Shown in pieces: positions 25,410 through 34,630 of a stretch of 64,000 bases of DNA (position 1 is its first letter; each line of letters begins with the position of its first letter). Where the stretch lies: NCBI GenBank assembly GCA_965198825.1, contig CBDAQB010000003.1:1488001-1552000 (forward strand), given 5' to 3'. The DNA is from BOG-908 sp965198825 (GTDB lineage Bacteria; Pseudomonadota; Alphaproteobacteria; Acetobacterales; Acetobacteraceae). The position numbers and the translations under genes are program-made. The notes beneath the pieces were generated by a model. It saw only the letters and a program-made list of their open reading frames with translations. It made no database searches and was not told the origin of the DNA.

Positions 25410-26246
25410 ATGCCCCACCACGACCTCCCCGCCCGGATCACCGAGATCTGGGAACGCCGCACCTCGCTCAACGCCCACACACAAGGCCCAGACCGCACCG
25501 CCGTGGACGAAGCGCTCGACGCCCTTGACGCAGGCGAACTCCGCGTCGCCGAACCCACCGAAACCGGCTGGACCGTTCACGCCTGGCTCAAGCAGGCCGT
25601 GCTCCTCTCCTTCCGGCTCAACGACAGCCACCCCATGCCAGGCACCGGCGCGCCCGTTTTCGACAAGGTGCCGCTCAAATCCACCACATGGGACGAGGCC
25701 CGCTTCCAGTCCGCGGGCTTCCGCATGGTCCCCGGCGCCATCGTCCGGCGCTCCGCGCACATCGGCGCCAATGCCGTGCTCATGCCCTGCTTCATCAACG
25801 TCGGCGCGCGCGTGGGCGAAGCCACCATGATCGACACCTGGTCGACCGTCGGCTCCTGCGCTCAGGTCGGCGCCCGCTGCCACATCAGCGGCGGCGTCGG
25901 CATCGGCGGCGTCCTCGAGCCCTTGCAGGCGAACCCCGTCATCATCGAGGACGATTGCTTCATCGGCGCCCGCTCCGAAGTCGCCGAAGGCGTCATCGTC
26001 GAACGCGGCAGCGTCCTCTCCATGGGCGTCTTCCTCGGCGCCTCCACCAAGATCATCGACCGCAACACAGGCGAAATCTTCGCCGGCCGCGTCCCGGCCT
26101 ATTCGGTCGTCATTCCAGGCACCCTGCCAGGCAAGCCCCTGCCGGACGGCACCCCAGGCCCCGGCCTTTCCTGCGCGGTCATCGTCAAGCGAGTCGACGA
26201 GCGGACGCGCAGCAAAACCTCCGTCAACGACCTGCTGCGCGACTAG
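25410..26246 (+). CDS. dapD: Tetrahydrodipicolinate N-succinyltransferase
   Basis: Lysine/diaminopimelate pathway acyltransferase, 278 aa, trimeric left-handed beta-helix. Hexapeptide-repeat region visible as IGANAVLMPCFINVGARVGE, TWSTVGSCAQVGARCHISGG, VEPLQ-type VLEPLQANPVIIEDDCFIGA. The ATG at 25410 removes an apparent N-terminal extension (MVLFSKR) that is a translation of the T/A-tract element. It converges on an MFS gene with overlapping stops (26243-26246). Confidence 0.96.
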   Translation: MPHHDLPARITEIWERRTSLNAHTQGPDRTAVDEALDALDAGELRVAEPTETGWTVHAWLKQAVLLSFRLNDSHPMPGTGAPVFDKVPLKSTTWDEARFQSAGFRMVPGAIVRRSAHIGANAVLMPCFINVGARVGEATMIDTWSTVGSCAQVGARCHISGGVGIGGVLEPLQANPVIIEDDCFIGARSEVAEGVIVERGSVLSMGVFLGASTKIIDRNTGEIFAGRVPAYSVVIPGTLPGKPLPDGTPGPGLSCAVIVKRVDERTRSKTSVNDLLRD

Positions 26247-27460
26247 GCGGGCTGCCCCGCCGCGGACGGCTTCACGATCGCCCCGAACCCCACCCACAGC
26301 GCCACCGACGCCAGGGCGAAGCTGCCCAGGATCAGGAACATCGCCGGATAGCCGAGCAACTGCGCCAGCCATCCGCCGATGGCCGGGCTCAACGCCGCGC
26401 CAACCCCCTGCACGGTCAGCACCGCACCCTGTCCCACATTCACCCGCCCGGTGCCGTCCAGAATGCGGGCGACCAGCCCAGGCACCGCCACGCTCTGCAA
26501 TCCGGCGCCGATGCCGTCGAGAAACTGCACGGGATAAAGCCCCCAGGCGGAGATCATCTGCGACGCCACGATCCCGCGCACAGGCAACGCCACGAACGAA
26601 ATCAGCAGCACCAGCCAATAACCTTGCCTGTCCGCCATGCGCATCGCCACGAGCGACGCAGCGATCATCACCCCCTGCGCAATCACGATCGTCTCCGCCA
26701 CGAAGACCGCCGGATTGCCCTGCTTCGCGCCAACCACCGCCATGCCGAACATCGGCAGCATCGCGCCATTGCCGAGGTGAAAGCAGGCCAGGCTCGCGGC
26801 CAAAATCAGCAGCGGCTTGCACCGGAACAGCACTTTAAGACCGCTCGCCTCGCCGTCCTGATCATCCTTCACCTTCAGCCCGCGCGCGGCCCTGTCGTCG
26901 ATCGCCTTCGAGGGGATCATCAGCACGGAAACGATCGAGAGCACGCCGAACACCGCCGCCAGAACGAGCACCGCGGGAAACCCGAATTTCCAGCCGAGCA
27001 GCCCTGAAAGGCCCGCCCCAACCATGTTTCCCGCATGATTGAACGCCTGGTTTCGGCCATTCTGCCTGCCGAAGCCCGCTTGCCGCGCGATGCCGAGCGT
27101 GATGCCGATCACCGCCGGCCCGATCGCGGCGCCCGCGACCGCCGTCGCCACCTGAGACACCGCCACCACCCAGAACGATTGCGACACCAGGATCATGGCC
27201 GAGGCGAGCACAGTGCAGACGCCAGGCACGATCACGTAGAGCTTCTTGCGCTTCGTCGCGTCCACAAGCGCCCCGGCCGGGGCGGTCATGACCATCCCCG
27301 CCACCCCGCCGAGCGTCATTACCGTGCCGATCAGCCCGCTTTGCCAATGATGCGCCAGCAGAAACACGCCGAGGAACGGCCCGATTCCCGCCTGCATGTC
27401 TGCCATGAAGAAGTTCAGCGCCTCGAGCACCCTGAGTCCGCCCGCTTTCGTCTTTGTCAT
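26243..27460 (-). CDS. MFS transporter
   Basis: 405-aa, about 12-TM carrier of the major facilitator superfamily, substrate unknown. The TM1 region is LNFFMADMQAGIGPFLGVFL; the loop 2-3 region has TAPAGALVDATKRKKLYV, a family A-like motif. Halves are separated by a charged loop (DDRAARGLKVKDDQDGEASG). The start at 27460 has GGGGGA five bases upstream. It is divergent from the CadC-like regulator, with a T/A-tract element between them. Confidence 0.88.
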   Translation of the reverse strand: MTKTKAGGLRVLEALNFFMADMQAGIGPFLGVFLLAHHWQSGLIGTVMTLGGVAGMVMTAPAGALVDATKRKKLYVIVPGVCTVLASAMILVSQSFWVVAVSQVATAVAGAAIGPAVIGITLGIARQAGFGRQNGRNQAFNHAGNMVGAGLSGLLGWKFGFPAVLVLAAVFGVLSIVSVLMIPSKAIDDRAARGLKVKDDQDGEASGLKVLFRCKPLLILAASLACFHLGNGAMLPMFGMAVVGAKQGNPAVFVAETIVIAQGVMIAASLVAMRMADRQGYWLVLLISFVALPVRGIVASQMISAWGLYPVQFLDGIGAGLQSVAVPGLVARILDGTGRVNVGQGAVLTVQGVGAALSPAIGGWLAQLLGYPAMFLILGSFALASVALWVGFGAIVKPSAAGQPA

Positions 27461-27520
27461 TGGTCCCCCGCGACGGGCAACGCGTTGTTGGCGAGGGGGT
27501 TCAGGAGAGGGAAGCAAGCC

Positions 27521-27632
27521 GTTCTTTTTTGAAAAAAAGAACCAAAAAACTTTTGCGACTGGGGGCCCGGCCTGTGTGAGTGCCGAGCCAAAACGAGTAA
27601 AAGTTTTTTGCTTCTTTTTTTCAAAAAAGAAG
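27521..27632. repeat. Paired T/A-tract element, copy 8
   Basis: Intact modules around the core GGGGGCCCGGCCTGTGTGAG, then TGCCGAGCC. This is the only copy between two divergent genes (MFS and regulator), so terminator use is not obvious here. Confidence 0.92.
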
Positions 27633-27738
27633 TCCTTGCCTGGCTTAACCCAATTTCACCAACCCCCTCAAAGCGTTACCGAAACGGATTGCGAAACCCG
27701 TCCAGGCACTTCATCGTCGGCGGTACTAGGACTGGAGT

Positions 27739-29649
27739 ATGCGTGTGTTCGATGTGGCCGACACTGCCGACATCGCGTTCGGCCACTTCCTGATCGATCA
27801 CCGCCGCCGCTTGCTGATGGCCGCCGGCAGCCCGGTGCCTTTGCAGCAGCGCACTTTCGACCTGCTGGCCTTCCTTGCCGCCAACCGTAACCGCGCCGTG
27901 TCGCGTGAGGAAATCCTCCATCACGTCTTCGGCGGGCAGTTGCGCGCCGCCAGCAACGTTCCTGTCCAGGTGCACAATCTCCGGCGCGCCATCACGCAGG
28001 CCGGCGGCGATCCCGGAATTATCCAGACCGTTGGCCCGGGCTACCGCTTCATCGCAGACGTCACGAACGCCGCCCCGCCTCAAACCCCCGGCCCGCCGCC
28101 CGCACCAGCCGGGGCGCCCGCCCAACCATCCGCGCATAGATGGTGGCGTGACAGCCGCGCGGCCGCATCCGCCGGCGTCCTTGCCATATGCGCCGCGGCT
28201 TTCCTCCTCTGGTTCGGCCGGATTTCGACCGGCTTGAGCCCGACGCTCCCGTTCGCGCCGCCGCCTCACTCAGTCGCCGTACTCGCCTTCAGTAACATGA
28301 GCGGCGACCCGACGGAGGAATATTTTGCCGATGGACTTTCGGAAGAGCTGATCAACGTTCTCGGCCGGGTCAGGGAGCTGAAGGTCGTCGCGCGCACCTC
28401 CTCCTTCTACTTCAAGGGCAAGCAAGCAACGATCGCCGACATCGCCCGCGCGCTCAACGTCGGCGCCGTGCTCCAAGGCAGCGTTCGCCGCCAGGCACAC
28501 CGCGTGCGCATCGGGGTCGCCCTGAGCGACGCGCTCACCGGCTACCAGCTCTGGTCCGACAGTTTCGACCGCAACGAAGACGATCTGCTGACCCTGCAAG
28601 GCGAGATCGCCACGGACGTCAGCCGCGCCCTCCAGGTGACGCTGCTCGGCGAAGGGGCGGCCGACCTCACCTTGGGCGGCACTGCAAACCCCCGCGCCTT
28701 CGACCACTACCTGCAAGCCATCCAGCTCCGCCGCAAGAACCAGCTACGCGCTGCCGTGACCGAATTCGCGGCTGCCGTCTCTACCGACACCGGTTTCGCA
28801 CTGGCTCGCAGCGGCCTGGCCGAAGCCGCCATGCGCATCGCCTGGACCGTTGGCGGCACGCCGGACATCGACTCACTCGTCGCCATCGCCAGGCAGTCGG
28901 CCGAGCAGGGCGTCGCACTCGCCCCTTCCATCGGGCTGGTGCACGCGGTGCGCGCGCAGATCCTGCGCGAAGCCGATTATGATCTGCGCGGCGCCATGCG
29001 CGAGGCCTCGCTCGCCCGCAGCCTGACCCCTGGCGATGCCTCAGTGGAACTGATCTACGGCCAGGTCGCCGGCTCCCTGGGCCTCGTCGAGGACGCTGCC
29101 GCCGCCTACCAGCGCGCCGTAGAACTCGACCCGCTGCGCCAGGAGGGCTGGGCCTTCCTCGGTTTCGGCCTGATGGCGTCGCGCCAGTACGAGGCTTCGA
29201 TCGCGGCCTTCCGGCACAGCCTTACTGTCGCGACGGGATCCATTCCGGAATTCACCGATCCCATCGGGCTGAACCTGATTTTGCTGGGGAGGCCTGCGGA
29301 GGCAATCGACGCCTGCAAGGCCGACAGCACTTGGGCCGGAAACGTATGTCTGGCTCTCGCCTATCAGGCGGCCGGCCGGCGCGCCGACTCCGAACGGGTG
29401 ACCGCACTGCTGCGCCAGCAGTCCGGCGGCAAAGACCATAATTGCAACTTCGTCATGATCTACGCAGCCTGGAAACGCACCGAGGAAGCGATGCGCCTGT
29501 TCAAGGAACTCGCCGACGACCGCAACAGCTGCCTGAACGTCCTCGGCGGTGTGAAGGCAAATCCCTTCCTCGATCCATTGCGACCGTTGCCGCAATTTCA
29601 GGCCGCGCTGAAGGCGCTGGATCAGCCGCCCGGCGCGCATAATCCCTGA
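27739..29649 (+). CDS. CadC-like transmembrane transcriptional regulator with TPR
   Basis: 636-aa membrane regulator. The N-terminal winged helix (about 10-105) reads VPLQQRTFDLLAFLAANRNR, REEILHHVFGG, and GGDPGIIQTVGPGYRFIADV, an OmpR/PhoB-type DNA-binding domain. A Pro-rich linker and a single TM (about 144-163) lead to a periplasmic TolB-like domain (SVAVLAFSNMSGDPTEEYFA near 176, QGSVRRQAHRVRIGVAL), then TPR repeats to the end. Such proteins sense envelope conditions and act directly on promoters. No operon partner; the divergent MFS gene is a plausible target. Confidence 0.88.
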   Translation: MRVFDVADTADIAFGHFLIDHRRRLLMAAGSPVPLQQRTFDLLAFLAANRNRAVSREEILHHVFGGQLRAASNVPVQVHNLRRAITQAGGDPGIIQTVGPGYRFIADVTNAAPPQTPGPPPAPAGAPAQPSAHRWWRDSRAAASAGVLAICAAAFLLWFGRISTGLSPTLPFAPPPHSVAVLAFSNMSGDPTEEYFADGLSEELINVLGRVRELKVVARTSSFYFKGKQATIADIARALNVGAVLQGSVRRQAHRVRIGVALSDALTGYQLWSDSFDRNEDDLLTLQGEIATDVSRALQVTLLGEGAADLTLGGTANPRAFDHYLQAIQLRRKNQLRAAVTEFAAAVSTDTGFALARSGLAEAAMRIAWTVGGTPDIDSLVAIARQSAEQGVALAPSIGLVHAVRAQILREADYDLRGAMREASLARSLTPGDASVELIYGQVAGSLGLVEDAAAAYQRAVELDPLRQEGWAFLGFGLMASRQYEASIAAFRHSLTVATGSIPEFTDPIGLNLILLGRPAEAIDACKADSTWAGNVCLALAYQAAGRRADSERVTALLRQQSGGKDHNCNFVMIYAAWKRTEEAMRLFKELADDRNSCLNVLGGVKANPFLDPLRPLPQFQAALKALDQPPGAHNP

Positions 29650-29857
29650 GAAAACCTGGCCTTAATCAGGCTTAATCCGTTTTGATCCGGATTGATTTCT
29701 CCCAGGCCTGGTCATCGCCGTATCGATCGTTCCGCTACCGGCCAGGGCCGCCGCGGTGATTGTCACCATCCGCCACGCGGCTCTCTCCGGGAGGCAAGCG
29801 CCGGGAAAATCCCGGCACGGGGGCAGTTGCCTTCGGAACATACGGTAGGAGAACAAA

Positions 29858-30391
29858 ATGAAATCCCTGATCCTCGCCGGCCTTGCGATCGCCGGCCTGG
29901 CCGCCGCATCGCAGCGCGCCGAAGCCTGCAATCCCGCGCTGAACCCGAACTTCGGCAAGCACGTCGCCCCCGCGGTCCTGCCGGCCGCCATGCTCGCGCG
30001 GGCCAGGCCTTCGATCTACTACGGCGCGTCTATCGTCGGCCTCTGGCACGACGTGCACACCGCCAGCGATGGCACGCTCTTTCTCGAGGGCTACGACACC
30101 TGGCACAGCGACGGCACCGAGGACGAACTCGGCAACCTGCCGCCCGCCGGCGGCAACCTCTGCGTCGGCGCCTGGCGCCAGAACGGCAGGCTCGCCGTCC
30201 TGACCAGCCATGTCGCCTGGACCTATGATCTGAACAACAATTACACGGGCACGCTGTTCTTCACCGAAAAGAACATCGTGGCTCCCAACGGGCTTACCTA
30301 CACCGGCACGTTCGACGCCAAGTTCTTCGACACCAACGGCAACCAGACGGCCGAAATCACCGGAACGACCACCGCCGACCGCCTGCAATAG
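29858..30391 (+). CDS. Exported hypothetical protein, 177 aa
   Basis: Small secreted protein with a signal peptide ending near AEA (residue 23), followed by a Cys at 24. The mature part is beta-rich: GASIVGLWHDVHTASDGTLF, YDTWHSDGTEDELGNLPPAG, VAWTYDLNNNYTGTLFFTEK. The composition suggests a lipocalin-like beta barrel, but no family is recognised. AGGAG precedes the ATG by 6 bases. It is followed by a strong hairpin (30398-30441), and the region before it (29650-29857) contains only a short inverted repeat near 29680. Confidence 0.6.
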   Translation: MKSLILAGLAIAGLAAASQRAEACNPALNPNFGKHVAPAVLPAAMLARARPSIYYGASIVGLWHDVHTASDGTLFLEGYDTWHSDGTEDELGNLPPAGGNLCVGAWRQNGRLAVLTSHVAWTYDLNNNYTGTLFFTEKNIVAPNGLTYTGTFDAKFFDTNGNQTAEITGTTTADRLQ

Positions 30392-30397
30392 CGCGAG

Positions 30398-30441
30398 GCA
30401 GATCGCCAGGCGGCCCGACGGCCAGCCGCCTGGCGATCTGC
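30398..30441. terminator. 17-bp perfect hairpin after exported protein
   Basis: Arms GCAGATCGCCAGGCGGC and GCCGCCTGGCGATCTGC around a 10-base loop. It lies 7 bases after the stop codon. There is no T-run after it, so it may terminate inefficiently or protect the 3' end. Confidence 0.75.
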
Positions 30442-30561
30442 TCCGATCGGCGTGGCCTCCGGGGCAGCGTGTGCCGCCCCTGCTACCCACGCTTGCCTTG
30501 CTTCCCTATCCCCAGGCGACCCGTTATAGGCGGCGCTAGAGTTTCTGCGGGGAATGCACAC

Positions 30562-31869
30562 TTGCGCATAGCAATGATCGGCGGAGGCTACGTGGGCCTC
30601 GTCTCCGGCGCCTGTTTCGCCGAGCTCGGCAACGAAGTCGCCGTTGTCGAAGTCGATGCCGCCAAGCTGGCCAGCCTGCAGAGCGGCCAGATCCCGATCT
30701 ACGAGCCCGGCCTGCAGCCGCTTGTCGCCGCCAATGCCGCCGCCGGGCGCCTGACTTTCGGCGATGACATCGCCGCCGCAGTCGCCGGCGTGGACGCCGT
30801 CTTCATTGCCGTCGGAACCCCCACCAGGCGCGGCGACGGCCATGCCGACCTCTCCTACGTCTTCGCCGCCGTCGAGCAGGTCGCCAAGCATCTGACGGCG
30901 ACGACGGTCATCGTGACGAAGTCGACCGTCCCTGTCGGCACCGGCCGCCGCGTACGCGAAATCCTCGCCAGCGTCCGCCCTGACCTCGAGACCGACGTTG
31001 CCTCCAACCCGGAATTCCTGCGCGAAGGCAGCGCCATTCCCGACTTCATGCGCCCCGACCGCGTGGTCATCGGCGTGGAGAGCGAACGCGCGCGCGAAAC
31101 GCTGCGCCAGCTCTATCGCCCGCTCTATCTCATCGAGGCGCCGATCCTCTTTACCAATTTGGAAACCGCCGAGCTGATAAAATACGCGGCGAACTCCTTC
31201 CTCGCCATGAAAGTCACCTTCATCAACGAAATGGCAGACGTGTGTGAGAGGGCAGGGGCGAACGTGCACGATGTCGCCCGCGGCATCGGGCTGGATGGCC
31301 GCATCGGCCGCAAGTTCCTCCACCCTGGCCCAGGCTTCGGTGGATCCTGCTTCCCCAAGGACACGCTGGCCATGATGCGCATCGCGCAGGACCACGGCGC
31401 CCCTTCGCGGCTGATCGAGGCGGTTGTCGCGGTGAACGACGCGCGTAAGGCGGGCATGGCAGCCCGAGTCATCGCAGCGGCCGGCGGCTCAGTGCGAGGC
31501 AAGACGATCGCGGTGTTCGGCCTCACCTTCAAGCCTGAGACGGACGACATGCGCGATGCGCCGTCGCTCCCCATCATCGGCCGCCTGGCCGAGGACGGCG
31601 CCCACATACGCGCCTTCGACCCGGCCGGCATGGAGCAGGCGCGCCCTATGCTGCCTGACCAGGTCACCTACTGCACGGACGCGCTGGACGCGGCGAAGGG
31701 CGCCGACATCCTCGTCGTCATCACCGAATGGAACGAGTTCCGCGCCATTGATCCTGAGCGCCTGCGCGAGACCATGGCAGGCGACCTCGTCGTGGACCTT
31801 CGCAACATGTACGAGGCCGCCGCCATGCGCGCCGCCGGCTTCCGCTACCACAGCATCGGCCGCCCTTGA
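30562..31869 (+). CDS. ugd: UDP-glucose 6-dehydrogenase
   Basis: 435-aa NAD-dependent enzyme making UDP-glucuronate for polysaccharides. N-terminal Rossmann motif AMIGGGYVGLVSGACFAELG, the central helix, and catalytic Cys in GPGFGGSCFPKDTLAM near residue 265. The TTG at 30562 gives the family N-terminus (RIAMIGGG) and has GGGGAA upstream; the ATG four codons later is an alternative. Its stop overlaps the next gene's ATG, pairing it with the exported GH5-like protein, a likely polysaccharide-related operon. Confidence 0.95.
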   Translation: MRIAMIGGGYVGLVSGACFAELGNEVAVVEVDAAKLASLQSGQIPIYEPGLQPLVAANAAAGRLTFGDDIAAAVAGVDAVFIAVGTPTRRGDGHADLSYVFAAVEQVAKHLTATTVIVTKSTVPVGTGRRVREILASVRPDLETDVASNPEFLREGSAIPDFMRPDRVVIGVESERARETLRQLYRPLYLIEAPILFTNLETAELIKYAANSFLAMKVTFINEMADVCERAGANVHDVARGIGLDGRIGRKFLHPGPGFGGSCFPKDTLAMMRIAQDHGAPSRLIEAVVAVNDARKAGMAARVIAAAGGSVRGKTIAVFGLTFKPETDDMRDAPSLPIIGRLAEDGAHIRAFDPAGMEQARPMLPDQVTYCTDALDAAKGADILVVITEWNEFRAIDPERLRETMAGDLVVDLRNMYEAAAMRAAGFRYHSIGRP

Positions 31870-33368
31870 TGCCTCTGCGCGTCGTCAGCAGGGCCGCCAC
31901 GCTCCTGGCGGCCCTGCTGCTGTGCGCTGCCGTATCCTCAGCGAACGCCCAAACCGAGCCGCCAGGCGCCGACCAATCGGCCAGCTTTCCGACCATGGCC
32001 TCTACCCCCGACCCGCGCGATTTCGTGGGCCGCGCCGACACCCACCTCACCCTGCTGGGCGACCCGATCCGCTTCGCGGGCGCCGACATCGCCTGGCTCG
32101 GCCTGCGCGCGGACGCGGGCGGCGCGCGCATGCCGACCCTTTTCGAAATTCAGGATGCGCTTTCGACCGTCCAGGCCCTCGGCGGCAACGCCGCCCGCGT
32201 GACCACCCTCGGCGCCAGCGTCGGCTGCCCATTGTGCCTCATGCCTACCCGAGGCCACCTCAACGACGCAGCCTTCGCCCACGTGGACCAGGTGCTGGCC
32301 ACCGCACGCGACCGCGGCCTCAAGCTCATCATCCCTCTCGCCAGCGGCCCGCAGGATTGCGCCAGGCCGGAGCCTGCAGCAGGCAGCCTCTGCTTCTTCG
32401 TGCACGCCCGCGGTGGCCAGGACGCGTCCGCCTTCTTCACCGACCCGGCCATACGCGCCGACTTCATCGCCTACGCGATCGCCGTCATCACCCACGCCAA
32501 CAGCCTCACCGGCCTTCCCTACACAGCCGACCCGACCATCCTGGCCTGGGAGAACTGCGACGGCTGCGGCGCCGGCATCGACCCCGCCATCCTCGCCACC
32601 TGGTCCGAAGCCGTAGGCCAGGCGATCCACGCCGCCGACCCACGCCACCTCTACGAAAACGGCGCCTTCGCCGGCCGCATCGACCCCAAGTCTCCTAACG
32701 CCGCCCCCGCCTCCGCCTGGGCAACCCCGAGCGTGGACATCGTCGGCGACTCGCTCCCTCCCAATACCAATCTCTCCGCTGCCGCCGCGGCCGTCGCGAA
32801 AGCCGAGCGTGCCTACCTGGTGGACAGCTTCGCCTGGAGCGCCGCCGCCTGGCCGACCCAGGACAAGCTCGAGACCTTCCTCGACAGCATGGCCCACCAG
32901 CGCGCCCTCTCCGGCGCCCTTGTCGCCGGGCTGGAAGCCCACGCGGACGGCGGCGGCTATCTCACCGCCCTGGCGGGCGAAACGCCCCTCTACTTTCCTG
33001 GCATCGACACGCCAGCCACCAAGTCCGACGACATGCAGGCCCGCAGCCGCGCCATACGCCGCTTCGCCTACCGCATGGCCGAAATCCCCACGCCGCCCTT
33101 CACCATGCCGCCGAAGCCGGACATCATCGCTGCCACACACGGCCGCCTGACCTGGCGCGGCGCAGCCGGCGCACTCGCCTACCGCATTGAACGCACCCAC
33201 GACCTGGTCTCCGCCGGCTCGTGGGAGATCGTCTGCGACCGCTGCACCGACACCGCAGGCCCCTGGCAGGATCCGCATCCGCCCACTGGCCCTGCCTGGT
33301 ATCGCGTCACCCCGCTGGACGCGAATTTACACGCGGCAAGGCCTTCGCTGCCATTTCAGAACAAGTAA
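31869..33368 (+). CDS. Exported glycoside-hydrolase-like protein (GH5 type)
   Basis: 499-aa protein. A signal peptide ends near ANA (residue 27). The body resembles GH5 mannanase-type TIM barrels: ADIAWLGLRAD, ALGGNAARVTTLG, HVDQVLATARDRGLKLIIPL, TILAWENCDGCGAGIDPAIL. In the last block WEN takes the place of the usual N-E-P acid/base strand end, so activity is doubtful or divergent. A C-terminal beta domain follows. The ATG at 31869 overlaps the ugd stop. It probably processes or binds the polysaccharide that needs UDP-glucuronate. Confidence 0.7.
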   Translation: MPLRVVSRAATLLAALLLCAAVSSANAQTEPPGADQSASFPTMASTPDPRDFVGRADTHLTLLGDPIRFAGADIAWLGLRADAGGARMPTLFEIQDALSTVQALGGNAARVTTLGASVGCPLCLMPTRGHLNDAAFAHVDQVLATARDRGLKLIIPLASGPQDCARPEPAAGSLCFFVHARGGQDASAFFTDPAIRADFIAYAIAVITHANSLTGLPYTADPTILAWENCDGCGAGIDPAILATWSEAVGQAIHAADPRHLYENGAFAGRIDPKSPNAAPASAWATPSVDIVGDSLPPNTNLSAAAAAVAKAERAYLVDSFAWSAAAWPTQDKLETFLDSMAHQRALSGALVAGLEAHADGGGYLTALAGETPLYFPGIDTPATKSDDMQARSRAIRRFAYRMAEIPTPPFTMPPKPDIIAATHGRLTWRGAAGALAYRIERTHDLVSAGSWEIVCDRCTDTAGPWQDPHPPTGPAWYRVTPLDANLHAARPSLPFQNK

Positions 33369-33375
33369 GCAAGAC

Positions 33376-33487
33376 GTTCTTTTTTGAAAAAAAGAACCAA
33401 AAAACTTTTGCGACTTGGCACCGCATCGGCGGAGAGGCCGAGCCCGAAGTGGTAAAAGTTTTTTGCTTCTTTTTTTCAAAAAAGAAG
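33376..33487. repeat. Paired T/A-tract element, copy 9
   Basis: Intact modules, starting 8 bp after the GH5-like stop (TAAGCAAGACGTTC). The core is GGCACCGCATCGGCGGAGAG then GCCGAGCCC. It lies ahead of the co-directional hisC gene. Confidence 0.93.
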
Positions 33488-33529
33488 GCCTGCCTTCCTT
33501 CCTTTCCTTTGAGCGGCTAAGCCCCGCCC

Positions 33530-34630
33530 ATGTCCCTGCGCCCGCGTCCCGAGATCCTTCAGATCCACCCCTACGTCCCCGGCAAGTCCCAACTCCCCGG
33601 CGGCATGAAGGTCATCAAGCTCTCCTCCAACGAAGGTGCTTTCGGCCCGCCGCCAGGCGTCGCCGCTGCCATCGCCGCGCGAGCGCCCGAGTCCCACCGC
33701 TACCCGGACGGCGGGGCAGGGGCCCTGCGTGAGGCGATCGGCCACTTCTTCGCCCTGGATCCCGCCCGCATCGTCTGCGGCGCCGGCTCCGACGACATCA
33801 TCTTCCTGCTCTGCCACATCTACGGCGGACCCGGCCGCGACCTGATCATGACCGAGCACGGCTTCTCCATCTACGACGTCGCCGGCCGCCTGGCCGGCTG
33901 CCGAGTCATCAAGGTCCCCGAACAAGACCGCACCGCCGACGTGGACGCCATCCTGGCCGCGGTCACGCCCGAAACCGCCATGGTCTTCCTGGCGAACCCG
34001 AACAACCCGACAGGCACCTTCATCCCCACGTCCGAAACCGAGCGCCTGCGCCGCGGCCTGCCCCCGCACGTGCTCCTGGTGCTGGACGCCGCCTACGCCG
34101 AATACGTGGACCGCCCCGACTACGACGCCGGCGCCGCCCTGGTCGATGCCGGCGACAACACCGTCATGACCCGCACCTTCAGCAAGATGTTCGGCCTGGG
34201 CGGCCTCCGCCTCGGCTGGGGCTACGCGCCGCCTGCGGTGATCGAGAACCTCAACCGCGTCCGCTCGCCCTTCAACGTCTCTCTGCTGGCGCACGACGCC
34301 GGGATCGCCGCTTTGGCCGAACCCGGCTGGCTCGAGAAAAGCCGCTCCCACAACAGCGCCGAGCGCGCCCGGCTCACCAAGTCGCTGCACGACTGCGGCT
34401 TCGCGGTCACCCCGAGCGAAGGCAATTTCATCCTCGTGGACACCGGCTCCCACGCCCGCGCCGCCGGCGCCGACGAAGCCTTGCGCGCGGCCGGCATCAT
34501 CGTCCGCCGGGTGGACGGCTACGGCCTGCCCACCTGCCTCCGCATCACGGTGGGCCTCACGCACGAGAACGACGCCGTCATCGAAGCCCTGCGCCAGTTC
34601 GCCGAACGCCGTGCCCCTCCCGTGCCATGA
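33530..34630 (+). CDS. hisC: Histidinol-phosphate aminotransferase
   Basis: 366-aa PLP enzyme, fold type I. Blocks: KLSSNEGAFGPPPGVAAAI, the HRYPDGGAGALREAI substrate segment, FLANPNNPTGTF, VLDAAYAEYVD, and the PLP-lysine in TFSKMFGLGGLRLGWGYAP near 220. The ATG at 33530 follows the repeat element. It overlaps the prephenate dehydrogenase gene (ATGA), so this copy probably serves as an aromatic aminotransferase for tyrosine/phenylalanine as well as histidine, as in related genomes. Confidence 0.93.
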   Translation: MSLRPRPEILQIHPYVPGKSQLPGGMKVIKLSSNEGAFGPPPGVAAAIAARAPESHRYPDGGAGALREAIGHFFALDPARIVCGAGSDDIIFLLCHIYGGPGRDLIMTEHGFSIYDVAGRLAGCRVIKVPEQDRTADVDAILAAVTPETAMVFLANPNNPTGTFIPTSETERLRRGLPPHVLLVLDAAYAEYVDRPDYDAGAALVDAGDNTVMTRTFSKMFGLGGLRLGWGYAPPAVIENLNRVRSPFNVSLLAHDAGIAALAEPGWLEKSRSHNSAERARLTKSLHDCGFAVTPSEGNFILVDTGSHARAAGADEALRAAGIIVRRVDGYGLPTCLRITVGLTHENDAVIEALRQFAERRAPPVP

